64,000 nt of DNA, from contig NC_091875.1 in NCBI RefSeq assembly GCF_019399895.1, positions 2,914,001-2,978,000 of the forward strand. The letters are read 5' to 3'. The translations under genes and the position numbers were made by a program. Numbering within the stretch: the first letter of the stretch is position 1; each line of letters starts with the position of its first letter. The notes below the pieces were generated by a model. That model was not told the DNA's origin, did not search any database, and saw only the letters and a list, made by a program, of their open reading frames with translations. Positions 26,344-40,910 of this stretch are shown in pieces. The DNA comes from Cardiocondyla obscurior. Taxonomy: Eukaryota > Arthropoda > Insecta > Hymenoptera > Formicidae.

Positions 26344-28728
26344 GGTGGGATACGTAAGTAAGAGGAAAAGAGAGAAGATATATATGGGGTCAGAGGATGG
26401 ACCGGACGGAATATTGATCCGCGTACCTCACGATAGCTGCCTATGCTGCGCTATGCTTTGCCATGTAGCCTATCCCTCTCCTGCCCCCTTATTCTCTCTC
26501 TCTCTCTCTTTCGCTTCCTCCCTCACCACCCCCTTTGCTCTCTCTCTCGCACCTCTCGTCCTGTTCGCTCCACGACAAAACGGATATACGATGGCGAACA
26601 GTGGATAGAGTTTACCTTCGCTACTGCCACGAGGACTCCACAGTCTTAAGCGGCGCACCTGCGCCCGTGAGCCATTGACAAGAAACAGACAGGACGCGGG
26701 CGGACTCGGCGAAAATGTATCGCGAGAGACGTTAGACACCTCGCCGCGAGCTAGACACTCTTGGCTTGGCCAATTTACCTATTGTTCTTGACTCCGATTT
26801 TCTTTCCTGTCGTTCTTTGCGAGCTCCCCCCATTTTGCGAGGAAAAGGATTTTTCGACGTTTCGTATCTTCTTACTGTTGAATCGATGCAAATACTGAAA
26901 CTCGCTGGAATACTTCGCCCTTACAGGTATCGCGGGAGCTTGGCGCGCGAGCTGGATGGTTGCCAATATATGGCGTAAAACGGAAACGAGAGCATTACCA
27001 GATAATGGTAATGGATCAGGTAACGTTATACACGCCGAAGGCAAGATTGGCCACGGGGCGTCAGGTGGACTCACTACTGCGCGCTGTTAGATCTCATAAA
27101 TGATTCCCGGTTTAAATTATTCCCACGCTCTCCCACATATCCTCCATGCTTATGTAAATTGTTGCATAAACCCGAATAGAGAGCGTTACTTAAATACAAA
27201 TATCCGACTGATGCTCGAACGGAAATAATCGCGGAATCGGAGAGAGGTGAATGCGCGCGGAATCACATCCGAGCGCGAGTTGTTCGCCCGTGCATCAAGA
27301 CTTCGGTCGAGACGAAAGGTCGCGGGTACGGAGCGAACGGGTCGGGCCACTAAGTACAGCGCGCCCCGTGTACTTGTGTTGACACGTAATTATCTGTACG
27401 CGTCGGATACACGTGCCTTCCACCGCCGTTGACACGTTTAAACTCGGGCGTGGAACGTCCAACGAGACACCGCGCGAATACGCCCGATCGAAACAACGTT
27501 TGCCTTACTTATCATCGCGAAAACGCTTTAAAGCGCGTTACGGCGCGGCGGCTTTTACGATTGCATCCCCGTCGTTAATTAAGCCCAACGTTCGCGCGTC
27601 AGTGAATGCCGCGAGTTCGGAGGCTGCTCTTTAAAAAATGTCCCCACCCCCCTCTTCTGTGTCGCGCTCTTTGGAATTTTTTATTCACTCGCCGAACTCC
27701 GTCAAGAACGATAGCAAAAAGCCGTCGCGTTTATCCTCTTTGCCGCGGCGGTGCAAAAACAAGGTAAAGATAAATAAGTCACGGCAGATGGAAAGTTTGT
27801 TCGCCGAAGCGTCTTAGAATTAGTCCCCGCGTTCTTCCTCGTGTTTCGCTCTTACGAGGAAAAGTTGCGGGGCACGAGGAAAACACAGTGAGACAAAACC
27901 ATTTTCCTTCGTAATCCTCGCCGCCGGACCGATCGAGCGACCCCGGCAGGCGCGTTAAATAATTTCCTTTTCAATCGAGTCATCGAGCTAAATAAATCCT
28001 AAGTCATGAATGAGACGAGAAGAAGGGGACGAGGGGCGAGGAAGGCGGAGGAATGACAGAGGGCGAGAGATTGTATCGATTACGTCGCTTCGCAACTGCT
28101 TCTGCTGGAGAGAACGCCGCCGCATTCATCTCCACGTGACTATAACCGCACGATGTTATGCGCGACTATCAGCCGCACCGTTGGCGGTCAATGCCGTAAG
28201 CGAAACGACGTAGGATTCGATCAAGGCGGCCGGCGAGATGCAGCCGCACGGCCGGTTAACGCTTTATTTGCATAACAGCAATGTTACTAAGCCCCGAATA
28301 ATCTTCGACGATCCCTATGTCAGCGGCGTGTCGACGTCGCCGATTCTAGGTCGCGTAATAACCGCGCGGATAAACGCGATTATTTAATCGCAGCACTAAC
28401 GAGCTCTTCCAAACAATCCAGTTACGGCTCTTCTTTTCCATCCCCAAAACGCATTTTCACGCAAGGTAATAACGTCAGCTTAAAAACAGAGAGACCGCGT
28501 CCTAGCGCGGCCTCCCAACCAAGAGAAAGGTAAGAGGATAAAGCGTATGTGAAAGATAGTTATTTCGTTGCGGGGCGAAAGCTGGATTTCTACGCTTTAA
28601 CTCGCGCTGTAACGCGAGATCTATTTTGCGACATACGTTCGTAAAGAGATGTATCTCGTATGCATCGAAAAATTCGAAACTACGAAGTCAGAGAAGGTGT
28701 GCCGAGCGCACTCATTTTTCTTTTTTTT

Positions 28729-28745
28729 TATATATATATATATAT
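28729..28745. repeat. (TA)n microsatellite flanked by T runs
   Basis: A T9 run, then alternating TA, then T10 are seen directly; no function is implied. Confidence 0.85.
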
Positions 28746-31700
28746 TTTTTTTTTACGTGGATTTACGCGCATGCATTTACGTAATAACGTCGATCCGCCG
28801 CACGAGATGCATGCGATAATCGCGTTGCCGCTGTCAAACGTTGAGCGAACGACGGCGGAGCGCCGCGATCTACTTGCCCGCGAAAGAAATCAGCTGACTC
28901 TCAAATTGTCGCACAAGCCAGGTGGTGATCAATTACGGTCGCCGATCCTGGAGAGCCGCGCATTGTTCACGCCGATAATCTTTCTCTTTTAGCCCGCCGC
29001 GGAGCGCGAGCGCATACATTACGGTATTACTTTTTTACGCGATACGTTATAACTTCGGGCGGAGTGCGAAGTGCGGTAAAGCCCGTGTAAATCAAACAGC
29101 GCGACGTTAACGAATACGGACGACGGGGACGCTCTTGCGCGTCGGCAAAGATCGCGGCGTAAACAGAGAATTCATAGCGTCGTTTGCCTTGCAAACTAAA
29201 CGCACACGCGGGACTGATGCTCCATTCTCATCATGAATTATTCGGATAATCACGGATGATAATGCACGTGGACGTGCGACGAGAGAAGCGCATTTTGCCG
29301 AAAATGGTTTAGCTCGGCTTGGCCCCGGCGTCCGATTTAATGGAACGTCGAACTAACATTTTACGCTCCGACCGAAAGATACGTAAATAATATCTGTCGA
29401 ATTTCCGTCGCGGGCTTTGCAAACAAAGGCGCGCGGAATAATCTTGTACCGCCGGCAATAATCGGATCACAAAGATGGAAATGTGCGCCTGCGTTTATAG
29501 AGGAGCGGTCCGATTCGATGCGTATTCGCAATAATATTGAACGATAATCGCGTACGATAACCCCGCGTTAATTACCTCGTTACGAAGCACCGATTTTACA
29601 ATTATCTCGCGACGGACGATCTCCGGGTCTGCCCTCCCGGCACGGTAAAAGCATGGCGACAAAAAAATTTAATCGAGTTAATACGAAGAAAGTCGCGTCT
29701 CGGCGTTTGGTCTTCACCGAAAGAGCACACGGCGTTGTCAAGCGTTTAATTTTTATTCTCTATTTAATAGTCAAATAAAAGTGCGTCTGCAGATAATTAA
29801 ATTTACATCGCTTATCCGGGGATAGCAGTATATTTTTTTTTTCTCCTCTCACCATGAGATTACCTTTGCAAAGAAAGCAATTATCGTATTGTACACTGGT
29901 GCGGTCACAATTTTCAGCGCCGACTAACAAAATTTCACCTGATAATAACCTATTGGATTTTATTTCCAAGCTTTTCGCTGTTGATCTTTTTTTTCTACTT
30001 TTTTTTTTTAATTGCGTGCCATTGGCAGTAGCTAATGACATAAAAGGTTGTTATCTATCGTTGCGCCGAGTTTCAGTTCAGAGGTGCACGTAAATTGCAT
30101 ACCCGTAAAGCGTGCGCGTGTATGGTTTTGAATGTGCGGAAGAGGCTACTTGTACGTGTGTGTACGTACGCGATAATGGTTTCATGGTCCCGGAGTACCG
30201 TGTGCACTTTCGACGCGCCGGTCGAATAGCGCGACGGCCTGATCAAGTTTTATTGATTTTGAATTGGCTCGTCTCCGGATAACCGCGTTCGGCGTTACGC
30301 GGACAAATAAAATCCCGCGTCGAGGAGAAAAAAGAAAAAAACGGCCGACTTTTCACATTACAAAACCACGCAGTATCGAAGCGAGCCAATCAGAATAACG
30401 TCGTAAAGAAAAAAAAAAAAACGCAGATTACAGTTAAAATATACCGCTGTTACGCTGTACGTAAAGACTTTCGAATCTCGTGCGCCTGTAAACGTAGCCT
30501 TTGCTTCGTGTTCTGTTCTCATTATCGAACCCTGAGGTAGAATCTGCTCGGTCACGAGCACGAATTCGGCGAGTTCGATCGCGCGAGCGTGCGAGACCGC
30601 GACGTCGTAGGCGCGTGTATCGCGGGAAGTGTGATAAAAGCACGGAACTCCGTTTCGAAACTTGATGACGACGATGGAAACGGCGGCGGCAACGACGATG
30701 ACGAGAAAGTGACGGAAGAGCTCTTTGACGCCGTTACGCCGCGGCCGGCTTTGACTCCTGAACTTTAGAAGCTTTCGACCGGCAGGAAACGAAAGGAAGG
30801 GCGTGGCGGGACGGAAAGAAGGAAAAAGCACGAGCGGCCTTATTCGAATTGGGAGAAACGAAGATCGACATTGTAATATGATTCGAATCATTTAGCATGA
30901 CTGCTCTCATAATAAAAAAAAAAAAGAAAAAGAAAAAATTGAAATAATTAAATGTCAAAACGCGATGAAATTCTCGCACGATGTTTACTGTATCTAATTT
31001 GTGCCATAATTTTTTTTTTTTTTTTTTTTCTATAATTTAAATAATTTATAACGTTTTTACATTTTAATCATTTGTCTTAGAATCGGGCACTCCCTGGGTG
31101 AAGTGCAGCGAAAAAATTCTATTATCTATTCGTGCCGTTTAAAGTTTAAAATAGCCAGCGAAGAAGAGGCTAATTTTCTATCTCTTCTAATATATCCACT
31201 CTCGCGTGACTAATTACTCATCCATTTCTTCCACGGAAATTTAATGTCATGTTACATCATCGTGAATTTAAATGCCGAAATAATCTCGAGATCCGCAGCG
31301 CCGCGTACTCGCCGGCGATGATTCAACTTTTGTGAGAACATGAAGTATCTGTTTGGATCATGGTTGACGTGACGCGAGTCAATGATTCTCTACGCGTAGT
31401 TATATCAGAGACGCGTTTCCAGCGTGCGTGGAACGGTTCCAAACGAGACGAGGAGGTGACTAATCGATCCCGTTCCACCGAGACCGCGATCCAAGATTCG
31501 AGCTCTATTTACAGTCGTCGGAAACGGTCCATGCGATATCTATGGATATTCATCCATCGTACTTCGCGAGACACGTGACTGGATCTTACCGATCGTCTTT
31601 AAATGTTATTTATTTCGGGATAATTAATCGCGCTACAGATGTACCTCGTTAAATCAATAATTTAACGATTTATTCTCCGAAAGTTTAACTCGAGTTATTT

Positions 31701-34021
31701 CAGCTCCAAACGGCGCCGTCGTTTTTTTTTTTAAACTAACGCGATTCTTCGCATATCCGGAACAAAGCGCTCTCGCGAAAGTCCGATATCGCGCGGAAAC
31801 CTGTCTTTCATAATCATCTCCCATTCATAACGTTAAGTATTGGTTGCCAGTGGATCCGCGCTATCCTTCGCTTCGTTTATCAGGCGTATGCAAATATTCG
31901 GTGAGCGTCGAATCGATATACGAAATCGCAGCGAGCTACGGCTACAATCAACATCCGCCCGGCACGATTAATTACGATTAAATATGATTGCACGCTGGCA
32001 ATTAAGCCCGATTCATTAGCCGAGGGAAGGACGCGCCCGCGAATTATTTGCAAATACATTTCATCGTATTCCACCAAGCTCTGAGATCACAAGAACGAGA
32101 CGAAAAGTGAAGAAATTGCATCTCCACAAAAAAAAAAAAAACTTTAGACTCGAAAAACAATTATTTCAAAATACGTTTCTCCATTGCGAATCTCGTGAAA
32201 AGTGGAATACCCCAAGTCCTCGCGGTCCTCATTTTAAACTCGGACACTGTCTCATCGTGTCGCGAGCTTTCAACTTAAATAAACACGCGGATCATCGTCG
32301 CGTATCGGCGACAAGCCGATCCATTCATAACCAGCTAAATTTAGAAGCCAAAACGAAGAAGAGCTCTCATTCGCGAATGTCGTTCTTCTCCTTCTTGTGT
32401 CCTCTCTCTTTCCCACTCTCTCTCTTTTTTTTTTCCTTATTGCCTCTATCCGCGTTGAATATTGCATCGTCGTGCGTTCTGATCACTTTACGTCACTAAT
32501 CAAAACGTTTTACGTCGCGAAAACAATTATCAAAGTGTGATGTGGTAACAGCTACGTCATTATGAACGCATTGAAAATAGAAGATATCCAGTTTCTAGAG
32601 TAACTTAAAAATACCACGAGCATTATCGCTACTGTAATCACGGTAATTAATCGTAACCAAGACCATAATTTTTACGCTTTAACTCGGTAATTATTCTTAT
32701 CTCAACGAAAAAAAAAAAAAGAAAAAAAATTGCTGCATTTTTTGTACACACTTGTCGCGTACCGATAACGAGTTAAGCTAAGTTAACCGGACAAGAACGC
32801 AATCTCCTCTCATCGGACAGACGAGAGATATCTTCTGTCGCGACAGCCGTAACGAAGAACACAAAGATTTCCGCGGAGAACGAAGGTGTTCTGGCGCGGC
32901 ACCAGGAATCGGTCTTTCTGGCACGAATGGCGTACTTTCGCAATAATTTACTCGCGCCGGATAGGTAAGTAGGTGTCAGAGGAGAAAGACGATCGCCACC
33001 ACGGTGCTTTGCAATCCGAGCAAATTGAAAATGACTTTCTTTGCTGTACAAAAATATCCGAGAATCCTTTCGAACTTTAGCAGCGCATCGTCGTTCCTGC
33101 GCCGCTGCTTTATTCGTTAAATATCACGACGACGAGCTACGAAGCGTGATATGCAAACGAAGTAGTGTTTTAGAGAAAGCTCGAAGCTAGTTTACGCGAA
33201 GGAAACTTTGCGTCCCTCCCCTTTTCGTACAGTTTTTTTTTTACGCGGTATTTATGCAAGTCGATTCGTGATATTGTTTATAAATTAATTAGTAAACCGG
33301 ACAGAGAGAAATATAAAACTGTTGCCCAGCGTCTTAATATGTTTCAGTCGAGAATTAAGTAGTAATCATTTTAATGAGCTTTGTCGTAACGCTTAAGGAT
33401 TTAATTGGCGCGTGAGTCACGGACGAGAAAATAGCTGGTGTTTATTTCTAATTAACATAATCCCGCCAGTTCATAGTCGACACGTGCCTAATATTATTCG
33501 TGCCCCAACTATAGTGTAATAACTATGATTTCTTAATCGAAAGTTCTGTTCTGTTCTATTAAAAAATATAACTTACAAAATTTTAAACATATTTTAATTA
33601 AGTAATACAGTCGCTAAAGTATCTCGCAAGAATAATTAATGTTCTCTTAAATGCATGAAAAAAAAAAAGAAGAACAGAAATTTCAAGAACTCCAAAGTTG
33701 CAGAAAGTCATGCGTTTTCGTGCCTTTGAGGTTGCGAGACGTGAATATTCCTTCGAAATATGTCGCACATGTCTGGAGATACGTTTCTCACGTTCCGCGG
33801 AGTAAAGAAAAACGTGGCGGGCTCGCAGATGTGCTCCCCGGTTTATATGCACATCCGATGCACAGCGCTGTGTCTGCATCGCCCGAGAGTGGATAGAGAG
33901 TAAAGCTGCGAGAAGAGGGAGGAGAGTGTCGATCGATGTTAAAAATGAAACGACTCGTTACAAACGCATCGACGAGTCTGCATGGTTAAAACGAGCGTGC
34001 GAGCGTCCTATCGAAATTAAT

Positions 34022-34045
34022 AAAAAAAAAAAAAAAAAAAAAAAA
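34022..34045. repeat. A24 homopolymer
   Basis: An uninterrupted A run continues into a G/A-rich tract on its right side. It is one of several runs above 20 nt in the window. There is no flanking duplication or ORF to suggest a processed retrocopy. Confidence 0.85.
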
Positions 34046-35853
34046 GGGGAGGGAGGAAAAAACGAGAGCTAAGCGACGAGTATGAAATTACTTTTTTACT
34101 CTTTCGTCCGAGCTTTCTCTCTCCCCTCGTCGCGAATTAACGATGATGTGACTGCGAAAATATGTAAATGCCGGAATCGCGAGTAACGCGATAACTGACG
34201 TAACGAAGGACAGGGAGAAGTTTGGTTACGGAAGAGGATTAGAACTACTTACGGCGCACCTTCGCAAAGGCTTCCTATTATTATATTATTACGGTACTCC
34301 CGTATACGCGATACGATATTCTTCGAGAAGCGATATAGTATATCGGATATACCCATATTAAAAAAATAATAATAATAATAAAAAGAAGAGATCAACACTC
34401 GTTAACTTGCGCGTCGTAAAGACGCTTTCCTGTCGGGCAAGATGAATCACACAGAGTGCACTTAATGCATGAAGCATTTACGGCAAGTACGGCGCGACAC
34501 GGCGATTGAAGGTGGGAAAAATGAAATTCAGTTTGCGCACGCTGTCGCTGTTGTTTGATCCGCGGTAAAGAATAAAAAGAACCAAAAAAAAATTAACCAG
34601 AGAAGATCACAGATAAACCTAGTCCCTTAATCTTTCTTTCTCCCAGCCGCAAGTTACATAAATCAGCGAATCGACATTAAGCTCCTAATTTATCGGAGAA
34701 ATCCCACATATCGGTTAACGTGAATTCGAGAAACGATTCCGAATTAATTAGAAAAAAAAATAAAAATAAATGTATTTGTAGTACGCGCGGACTTTCCCAA
34801 AGATGGATTTGGACCGATTTAGCAGGGAAGAACGAATCACAAGCGATTATTTACGGATAAAATAAATACAGAGAACGCTTTACCTTTGACGTGGCGATAA
34901 AAGATGGAACGAATTCACCGAGGCAAATTTAGGTCCGTACTCTACGATTGCTGAAGCAAATTTGTTCGTTCGTGTTTGTTTGCTTTGTTCTCTCCGGTCT
35001 TCGTTCGCGTTAGCTTGATTTTTGTCGATTAACTCGGCGGTTAATGACAAAAACGTTTCTTTTGCTGAAACAACTTGGAATTCACCGCTCGGATCTAGCG
35101 AGTGCAATATTAATTCCCGTGGATTCGTGTGTGCGATTAAAACGCTCGCCGAGCCCGCGCTCTTACAACTTCGTTACGTTTAAAGCCGGAACGCGAAATG
35201 TTAATTAAGAAAGGATAAGAGCCCCAAGTTGCATCAAGAGAAGATTAATTTCTCGAAAGATCCCGCCGGGATGAGAAACGAATGCGAATGTAGCGGAGGA
35301 TCTTCCGTAAATATCCCACATCGTCTAAAAAGAAAACGTAACAGACGGATCGGTAAGTGTGGGCTTAATCCGATCCACGAGTTCTCTCGAATTGCAACGT
35401 TCGCGTGACACAGGCTTACGGGGAAAGGAAGGAGGAAGGGAGAAAGAGAAAGAGAGACGGACGTCTTTTCTACTACGCTGGCGCGAGCGTATCGATCGTT
35501 GTCGGAGCGCGTACGGCGTCGCAGGATGAAGAACCATCTCGTTCGCCACGGCTTAGTCGACCATCGCGGGTCGACCGAGGCCGAATGGCAGGAGTGGACG
35601 GACAGAATCGAGCCCGATGATCGAAACCCCACGGCCGATCGAACTTACAGGACCCCTCGGATCATCGGCGCCAGGGCCCTCTTATTCCGGGTCACCGAAG
35701 CCGAAAACGTCGATCTTCGAAGGCTCGCCTGCCGCCCTCGGCGCGGGGGATGATTAATCACGTGGCTCGGCAAGAACGGAAAATAATTTAACCTTCGATC
35801 GGGAACGCGCGCCGCTCTGTTTTCCGCACGACCATGTTTATCGAATTAGAATC

Positions 35854-35898
35854 GCCTCGCGGCGCGAGGCTGAGCGCAAAATCTGACACAGATTTTGC
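35854..35898. repeat. Two adjacent perfect hairpins
   Basis: Hairpin 1 has arms GCCTCGCG and CGCGAGGC around one G (35854-35870). Hairpin 2 has arms GCAAAATCT and AGATTTTGC around a 5-nt loop (35876-35898). Two GACGTC palindromes follow within about 45 nt. Both hairpins are exact. No RNA family was recognised. Confidence 0.6.
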
Positions 35899-38800
35899 AA
35901 GGCGCCACCATGCGGGCCCGACGTCCTGAGATTGACGTCTTTAATTAGCGTAATATGTTCGAATTATGCATTCACGATATTATAATCCTGCACGTTCGAA
36001 ATTCATGTCATTTTTTCGGAACGTTAATACCCACCGCCGTTGAATTTTCTTTTTAATTATACGATAATGGACTGTCTTCTTTCGTTAAAAAAAAATAAAA
36101 ATAAATAATAAAAATAATAATAATAAAAGAGACAAATTGAGAATGATTTCGAGAAAACGGTTTCGCATCAATATCGGCCAGAAGGTAACAGCGAAAAAGC
36201 GAGAAAAACGAGTTTGAAGATGACGCGAGTATATCCGGTTTTCTCAGGCGCGGATTCTCGATTTTCCGAGGCATTAATCCGTCTGGACACGAGGAAACGT
36301 TGGAAATGGCGAAACGTAGACCGGTACATAGGAAAGAGAGAGATAGGAGAAGAGCCAATTCAATTTTCGTGACGTTTCCTCTCTGAAACCGAACTTGGCA
36401 AGGGAGCGACACTTTCGTGTAAATTGAGCGGTGACCTTTCACCGTCGGTCATCTGAAAGGGGTTAATATGGCGATAACGATAAAAAAAAAAGGAAAAAAA
36501 AAAACCGAAGTTTCGTTTAATAAATGTATTGCTTCCACTTTAAGACGGTACTAAGAGACACATTTATCTAATAAAACACCTCAGACAGATACCGTATTAC
36601 TTCACCGTGAATTATTCATGTCCTGACAAACGCACAAACTTTTATATTAATTTTCATATTAATGCATTATAATTCTTTGTCGCGCCAAACGTTATAAAAT
36701 TCTAAGCTTATATAATGTAAAACAAATTTGTTTCTCTTAAGTGTGTAAATATTTTATACATTCAGTCTTATAAATTTCAATATTTGAGCAAAGGTCATTT
36801 GCTGAATGATAATTTTAAATGAGGAAAGATAGGGAGAGAAAGAAAGAAAAAAAAAAAAAAAAAAGAGCGCGTCGTATACTTAAAGCAGAGTCAAGTTTGG
36901 CTAGTCCCGCGATCGTAAATTTTGATATGCAAATTCGGCGCGTGGAAATTTAGCATCTCGCCCAAACGCGGGACGTTTCGGTCCGCGGGAAAATTCGACA
37001 GCCCCGGCGGCAGGCTTGTACGCGCGGGGTGAAAAAATGTCCGGGCAATAAAAGTGCTAATTCGACCGCGGGCTCGACATCTGGCGCGCATTTTCGCGGT
37101 GCCGGTAGCGCGTTACGCGACTGCACACGTGCGGCGTGGTTCGCGCAATCACGGCGACATAATGCCGCTCGAGTCGCAATAACCATCCGCAATTCCGCGC
37201 GCGTGCCTTCTATTTCGCAAAATAATCGTCTTCACGTGTACGCCGCCTAGATGACGATTGGCATGGACGCCTAAATCTTGTTTGCGCTAGAATCCGGTTA
37301 TTTTGGGTATCGTGGCATGGACAGACATTCATTTATAAAAACAGAGACGCGAACGGTGGACGAGGACGCGGCGCGAGATACGTGACGCCGCGCCGGCGAT
37401 AAAAGTTACTAGATAAGATCGTGAAAATAATCTCGCGATGTCAATCGCATTCTGACGATAATAGGGTGTCCCAGGGCGAGATGTTATCCCGAGGAGGGCT
37501 GTCGGAAACGGCGCGGTCATTGCAGGGGCAGTGACACGTAGCTAAGATGCGAAGACCCGGGCTGCAATAAAGAAAAATAGCCTCCACTCGGAGTGGAGGA
37601 GTCGTGGGGAAAACGCGAGAGTGGCTCTCGAGGCTGCTCTCGTACGAAGTGCTCGTGCAGAAGGCAGAATGGAAGAAAGGATCGCGCGGGGAACGGGTTA
37701 CCCTCCCCCTGGGCAGGACAGAGAGTGCGAGATGCATGCCCTTTCCACGTTAAAAGACAAATTGATCGCGCATATTTATACCCGGGTGCAGATATAACCA
37801 AGGACGAGCCAAGAAGCGAGGTGAAACGCGCGATGAAAGGGTTGGACGACGCTATTATACAGTTCGATCATGTTTCCTTGGCCAATCGTCGCGGTAACGC
37901 GAATTGAATATCAAGCGAGGCGCGAGCGCAGTTGGCAAACTTCGCCGAGCTCTTTTCCGCTTCTTAAGTCCCCAATAATCATCGCCGGTCATCCCGAACT
38001 TATTAATCCACCGATCTGCATTGAATTATAATAAATCTCACGGCATTTTTATAACGGCTCCGGTCGCGCGTTTGAAACATTCAGCGAAACGCTCATCCGG
38101 GCAAATTGAGTGATAGACGCGCGTAAATTAGGACAGTTTATTATATCGAAAATTCAATTAATACGCCTGCAATGTTTATGCTCGCTCGTAATAGACGCGC
38201 CTGGAGTAACGCGAGAACGTGAAACGACAAGTAACGCCTGTCGGATAACACAGAAGTGAATTGTGCAAGAGTGAATATAAATGTTAACCGATAAGTAGGT
38301 GAGATTAATTCTCAAATTGAGGACGCGTTTTATTTGCCGCCCAACGTTGCTTACTATGTTTGATACTACGCCGATAACCCTGGGTTTATCAAGATTCAGC
38401 GTCAGCGCATTATCTGTGGACCGCGCGCAGATAGCCCCGTGATTAAGAAATAACATATTTCAGTAACACGATACTCGAGATAATTATTTTAAAATCCACT
38501 TTGTTACTTCGAAAACGCACTCTCTCCGTTGTAAACACGTATAATTAAAAGTATATCGTTGTAAAAATGTTATTACTATAAAATTGATCGATGCGGACTT
38601 TCTATTAAATCGCCATTACGCGTTTTGTATTTATCATAACTGTCGTACGAAAATAAAGTTGTTTAACTCGGACTTCGCGAGCGCAATTGTAAACGTAAAC
38701 GAGGCCACGACCCGTCGCGGTTCGTCGTTGTCTCGATAATAGAAAATCTAGAAATGATAAAACCGAATAGAAATAACACGCGGAAAATGCTCGAAAAAAA

Positions 38801-40780
38801 TTGCGCAATTGAAAGAAAAAGAAAAAAAAAAAAGGCGAAGCACGCATTAGCATTCGTCGCCGAATTGATATCGACAGGCCGTAATAAATAAAGCAGCCAG
38901 AGTTTAAAGATTATCGAAAGCGTGCCAGAAATATTTTCTCGAGGTCGACTTTCCAGCGCCGTCTTTATATTTCTTGCGTGCGAGACCTCTTTTAACGTAC
39001 GAAAGTATTGCAAAGTGACATTTACATAACATTGACGACAGTCATTGCAGACGGCGACTTCCAACCTAACCGACGGATCGTTATGTCGAAGAGAGCGATG
39101 CGAGAGTCAGATATAACGAGCGCGCCGTGATTCCTTTTATCGCTTATACGCGTAAACGCGAGCATCGGCGACGCATAACGGCGACGGGCGGGGGGAAGGG
39201 GGAGGGCCAGAATTGATCCGGGGGATATGGACGCGAACGATGGAAGTTGCAAGTCAAATGAAAAATTTATGGCAGGCAACCGGATGCAATTTTTCTTTCT
39301 CTGTTCTTCTACCCTCTGTCGTTCCCTTCCCCTCCCTCCCCGAGCACGCAGGAAACGCGAGTTCGTCGAACTCTCGTTCGGCGGTGTCGATAAAGCGTTC
39401 CCGGTCCCAAAGGACAAGCCACTTTTTAAGAACCCCCTTAAGATGATACGTCTCTCGAAGCGCCGTCGTGTAACTCCATATTCCCGAAATCGTCGAACGC
39501 GTGACAGACGTGATGGATCGGGGGCCCTCGAAGTTTCGGTGCTCTGCACAAACGTCGGCCCGCCAAAGAAAATTGCCGCGGAAATAAACGCTCGCGGGAG
39601 ATACATCCAATTTGACGCAGCCGCCGGTATCGCGTTACAAATCGGTATTTCAATTAACTCTTTTTCTTCGGCGCCCGGCAAAGTTGTTTAAACTACGTCC
39701 TATTGTTCACCGCGGCAAAACCGTTTCCCTGATAATTCACTTGATAGTTTGTACTTGCTCCCGCTCATTACAAACTCTACCATCTCGCGGCGTGCATAAC
39801 GGCGCTTTATTTATCTTATGCAAAACACACGCTGATGCACGAAGCTCGTGACGCCTTTCCCGTGGGGATGCGTAAACCCTTAGTACAGAGAAATAATACG
39901 TTTCATCCCGCGGACGACCGCCCCCGACCTTTTCCCGGTTAGTTAAGTCTGCCGGGAGATACAGGACGCCGCTATAAATCTTTCATTCGATCTAAGCGAG
40001 CGATATAATCCGAGGACGCGTCGCGCGTTTTGTTTCGTATAAACAGTAATAATTATACATATAAAAAGATACACATGTAACGGTGATAGTAAAAAAAAAA
40101 AAAAAGGGTGTGAATTCTTATGGAAATTCTCACCGTGACATTTATGCAGATAAACTTATTTAAAGATATTTAAATGCGCTTACATAATCAAAGGAACGAG
40201 GACTCGGTTTTATGGAAGGGCGAAAGTGGACGAGCTAATGAATCGGTTACGGTATTTGAAGAACGGATTTCCGGCGCGCTAATTCACCTATTGTTTATAA
40301 CGAAGATCGGGATTGGATTTCTGCCACTCGGATCGTTAAAACGACGACAAGCTCGAACACGCGAGATGCATTTATGCGACTGTCATTGAACATGCGACGA
40401 TGTTACATCGAAACAGTTTCAACGATAACGATCGCGGAGATGAAGCTCGTACACGTACACTTCGACTCGCGCATATTTTTGTTGCGATAGAAATGTACAG
40501 AAATAATAATCAATTTCAGCTATACATATACGTGCAGCACGGAGCGCCATCGAGACGTCTCTCTAGACAAAAGTGGAAAAAAGGAATTGCGAGCCGAGCG
40601 AGACCTCGAGGGACTGCCAAAAGGTATGCGGTGGATTCCCTTGAAATCACGAGCTCTCTTTTCTAATTCGCCGTTAAATATAGATCGTAGGAAAGCAGCG
40701 GACACACGACGATACGCTATGAATAAGGTAATCTATGCGTTACTACGGGGTTGGCCGTGAGTATTGATCGAGCCCCGCCT

Positions 40781-40910
40781 GTCTCTCTCTTGCTCTCCGT
40801 CTCTCGCTCGCTCACTCACTCCAACTCTCTCTCTCTCGCTCTTTCTCTCTCTATTTCTCTCCCTCTCCTTCTATCTTTCTTTCTCTGCATCTATCTCTAT
40901 CTCTTTCCTT
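40781..40910. repeat. Pyrimidine-rich (CT)n tract
   Basis: About 130 nt almost wholly of CTCT, CTTT and CCTC words lies on the plus strand. In plus-strand translation it gives a meaningless Ser/Leu/Phe frame. Such tracts bind GAGA-type factors in insects, but no gene start is visible beside it. Confidence 0.7.

Larger units (their letters stand above)
21191..35851. other. Non-coding DNA, first part of the large central gap
   Basis: No conserved exon was found on either strand. If the leader exon at 53234-53277 belongs to calcineurin, this is part of its 36.5-kb first intron; otherwise it is intergenic. It includes a CCAAT/TATA cluster at 24073-24255 without a following gene, a (GGCGAC)n array at 26315-26343, CT-rich sequence near 26490-26545, a (TA)n tract near 28729-28745, T20 at 31010-31029 and A24 at 34022-34045. 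Open frames such as the minus-strand one at 30358-30891 show no domain, no splice context and no protein-like composition. Confidence 0.55.

Noticed and set aside
30358..30891. 177-codon minus-strand frame with hydrophobic stretches
   Set aside because: The hydrophobic runs come from T-rich low-complexity DNA; there are no conserved features.
34022..34045. Poly-A runs as tails of processed retrocopies
   Set aside because: None of the long A/T runs is preceded by gene-like sequence or bounded by target-site duplications that I could see.
35525..35752. Plus-strand frame starting MKNHLVRHGLVD
   Set aside because: The composition is fairly protein-like, but I recognise no family and no splice partner, and it is only 75 codons in GC-rich DNA. 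Not enough to call a gene.
39022..39681. 219-codon minus-strand open frame
   Set aside because: There is no family resemblance, several overlapping frames occur on both strands, and no plausible splice or start context is seen.
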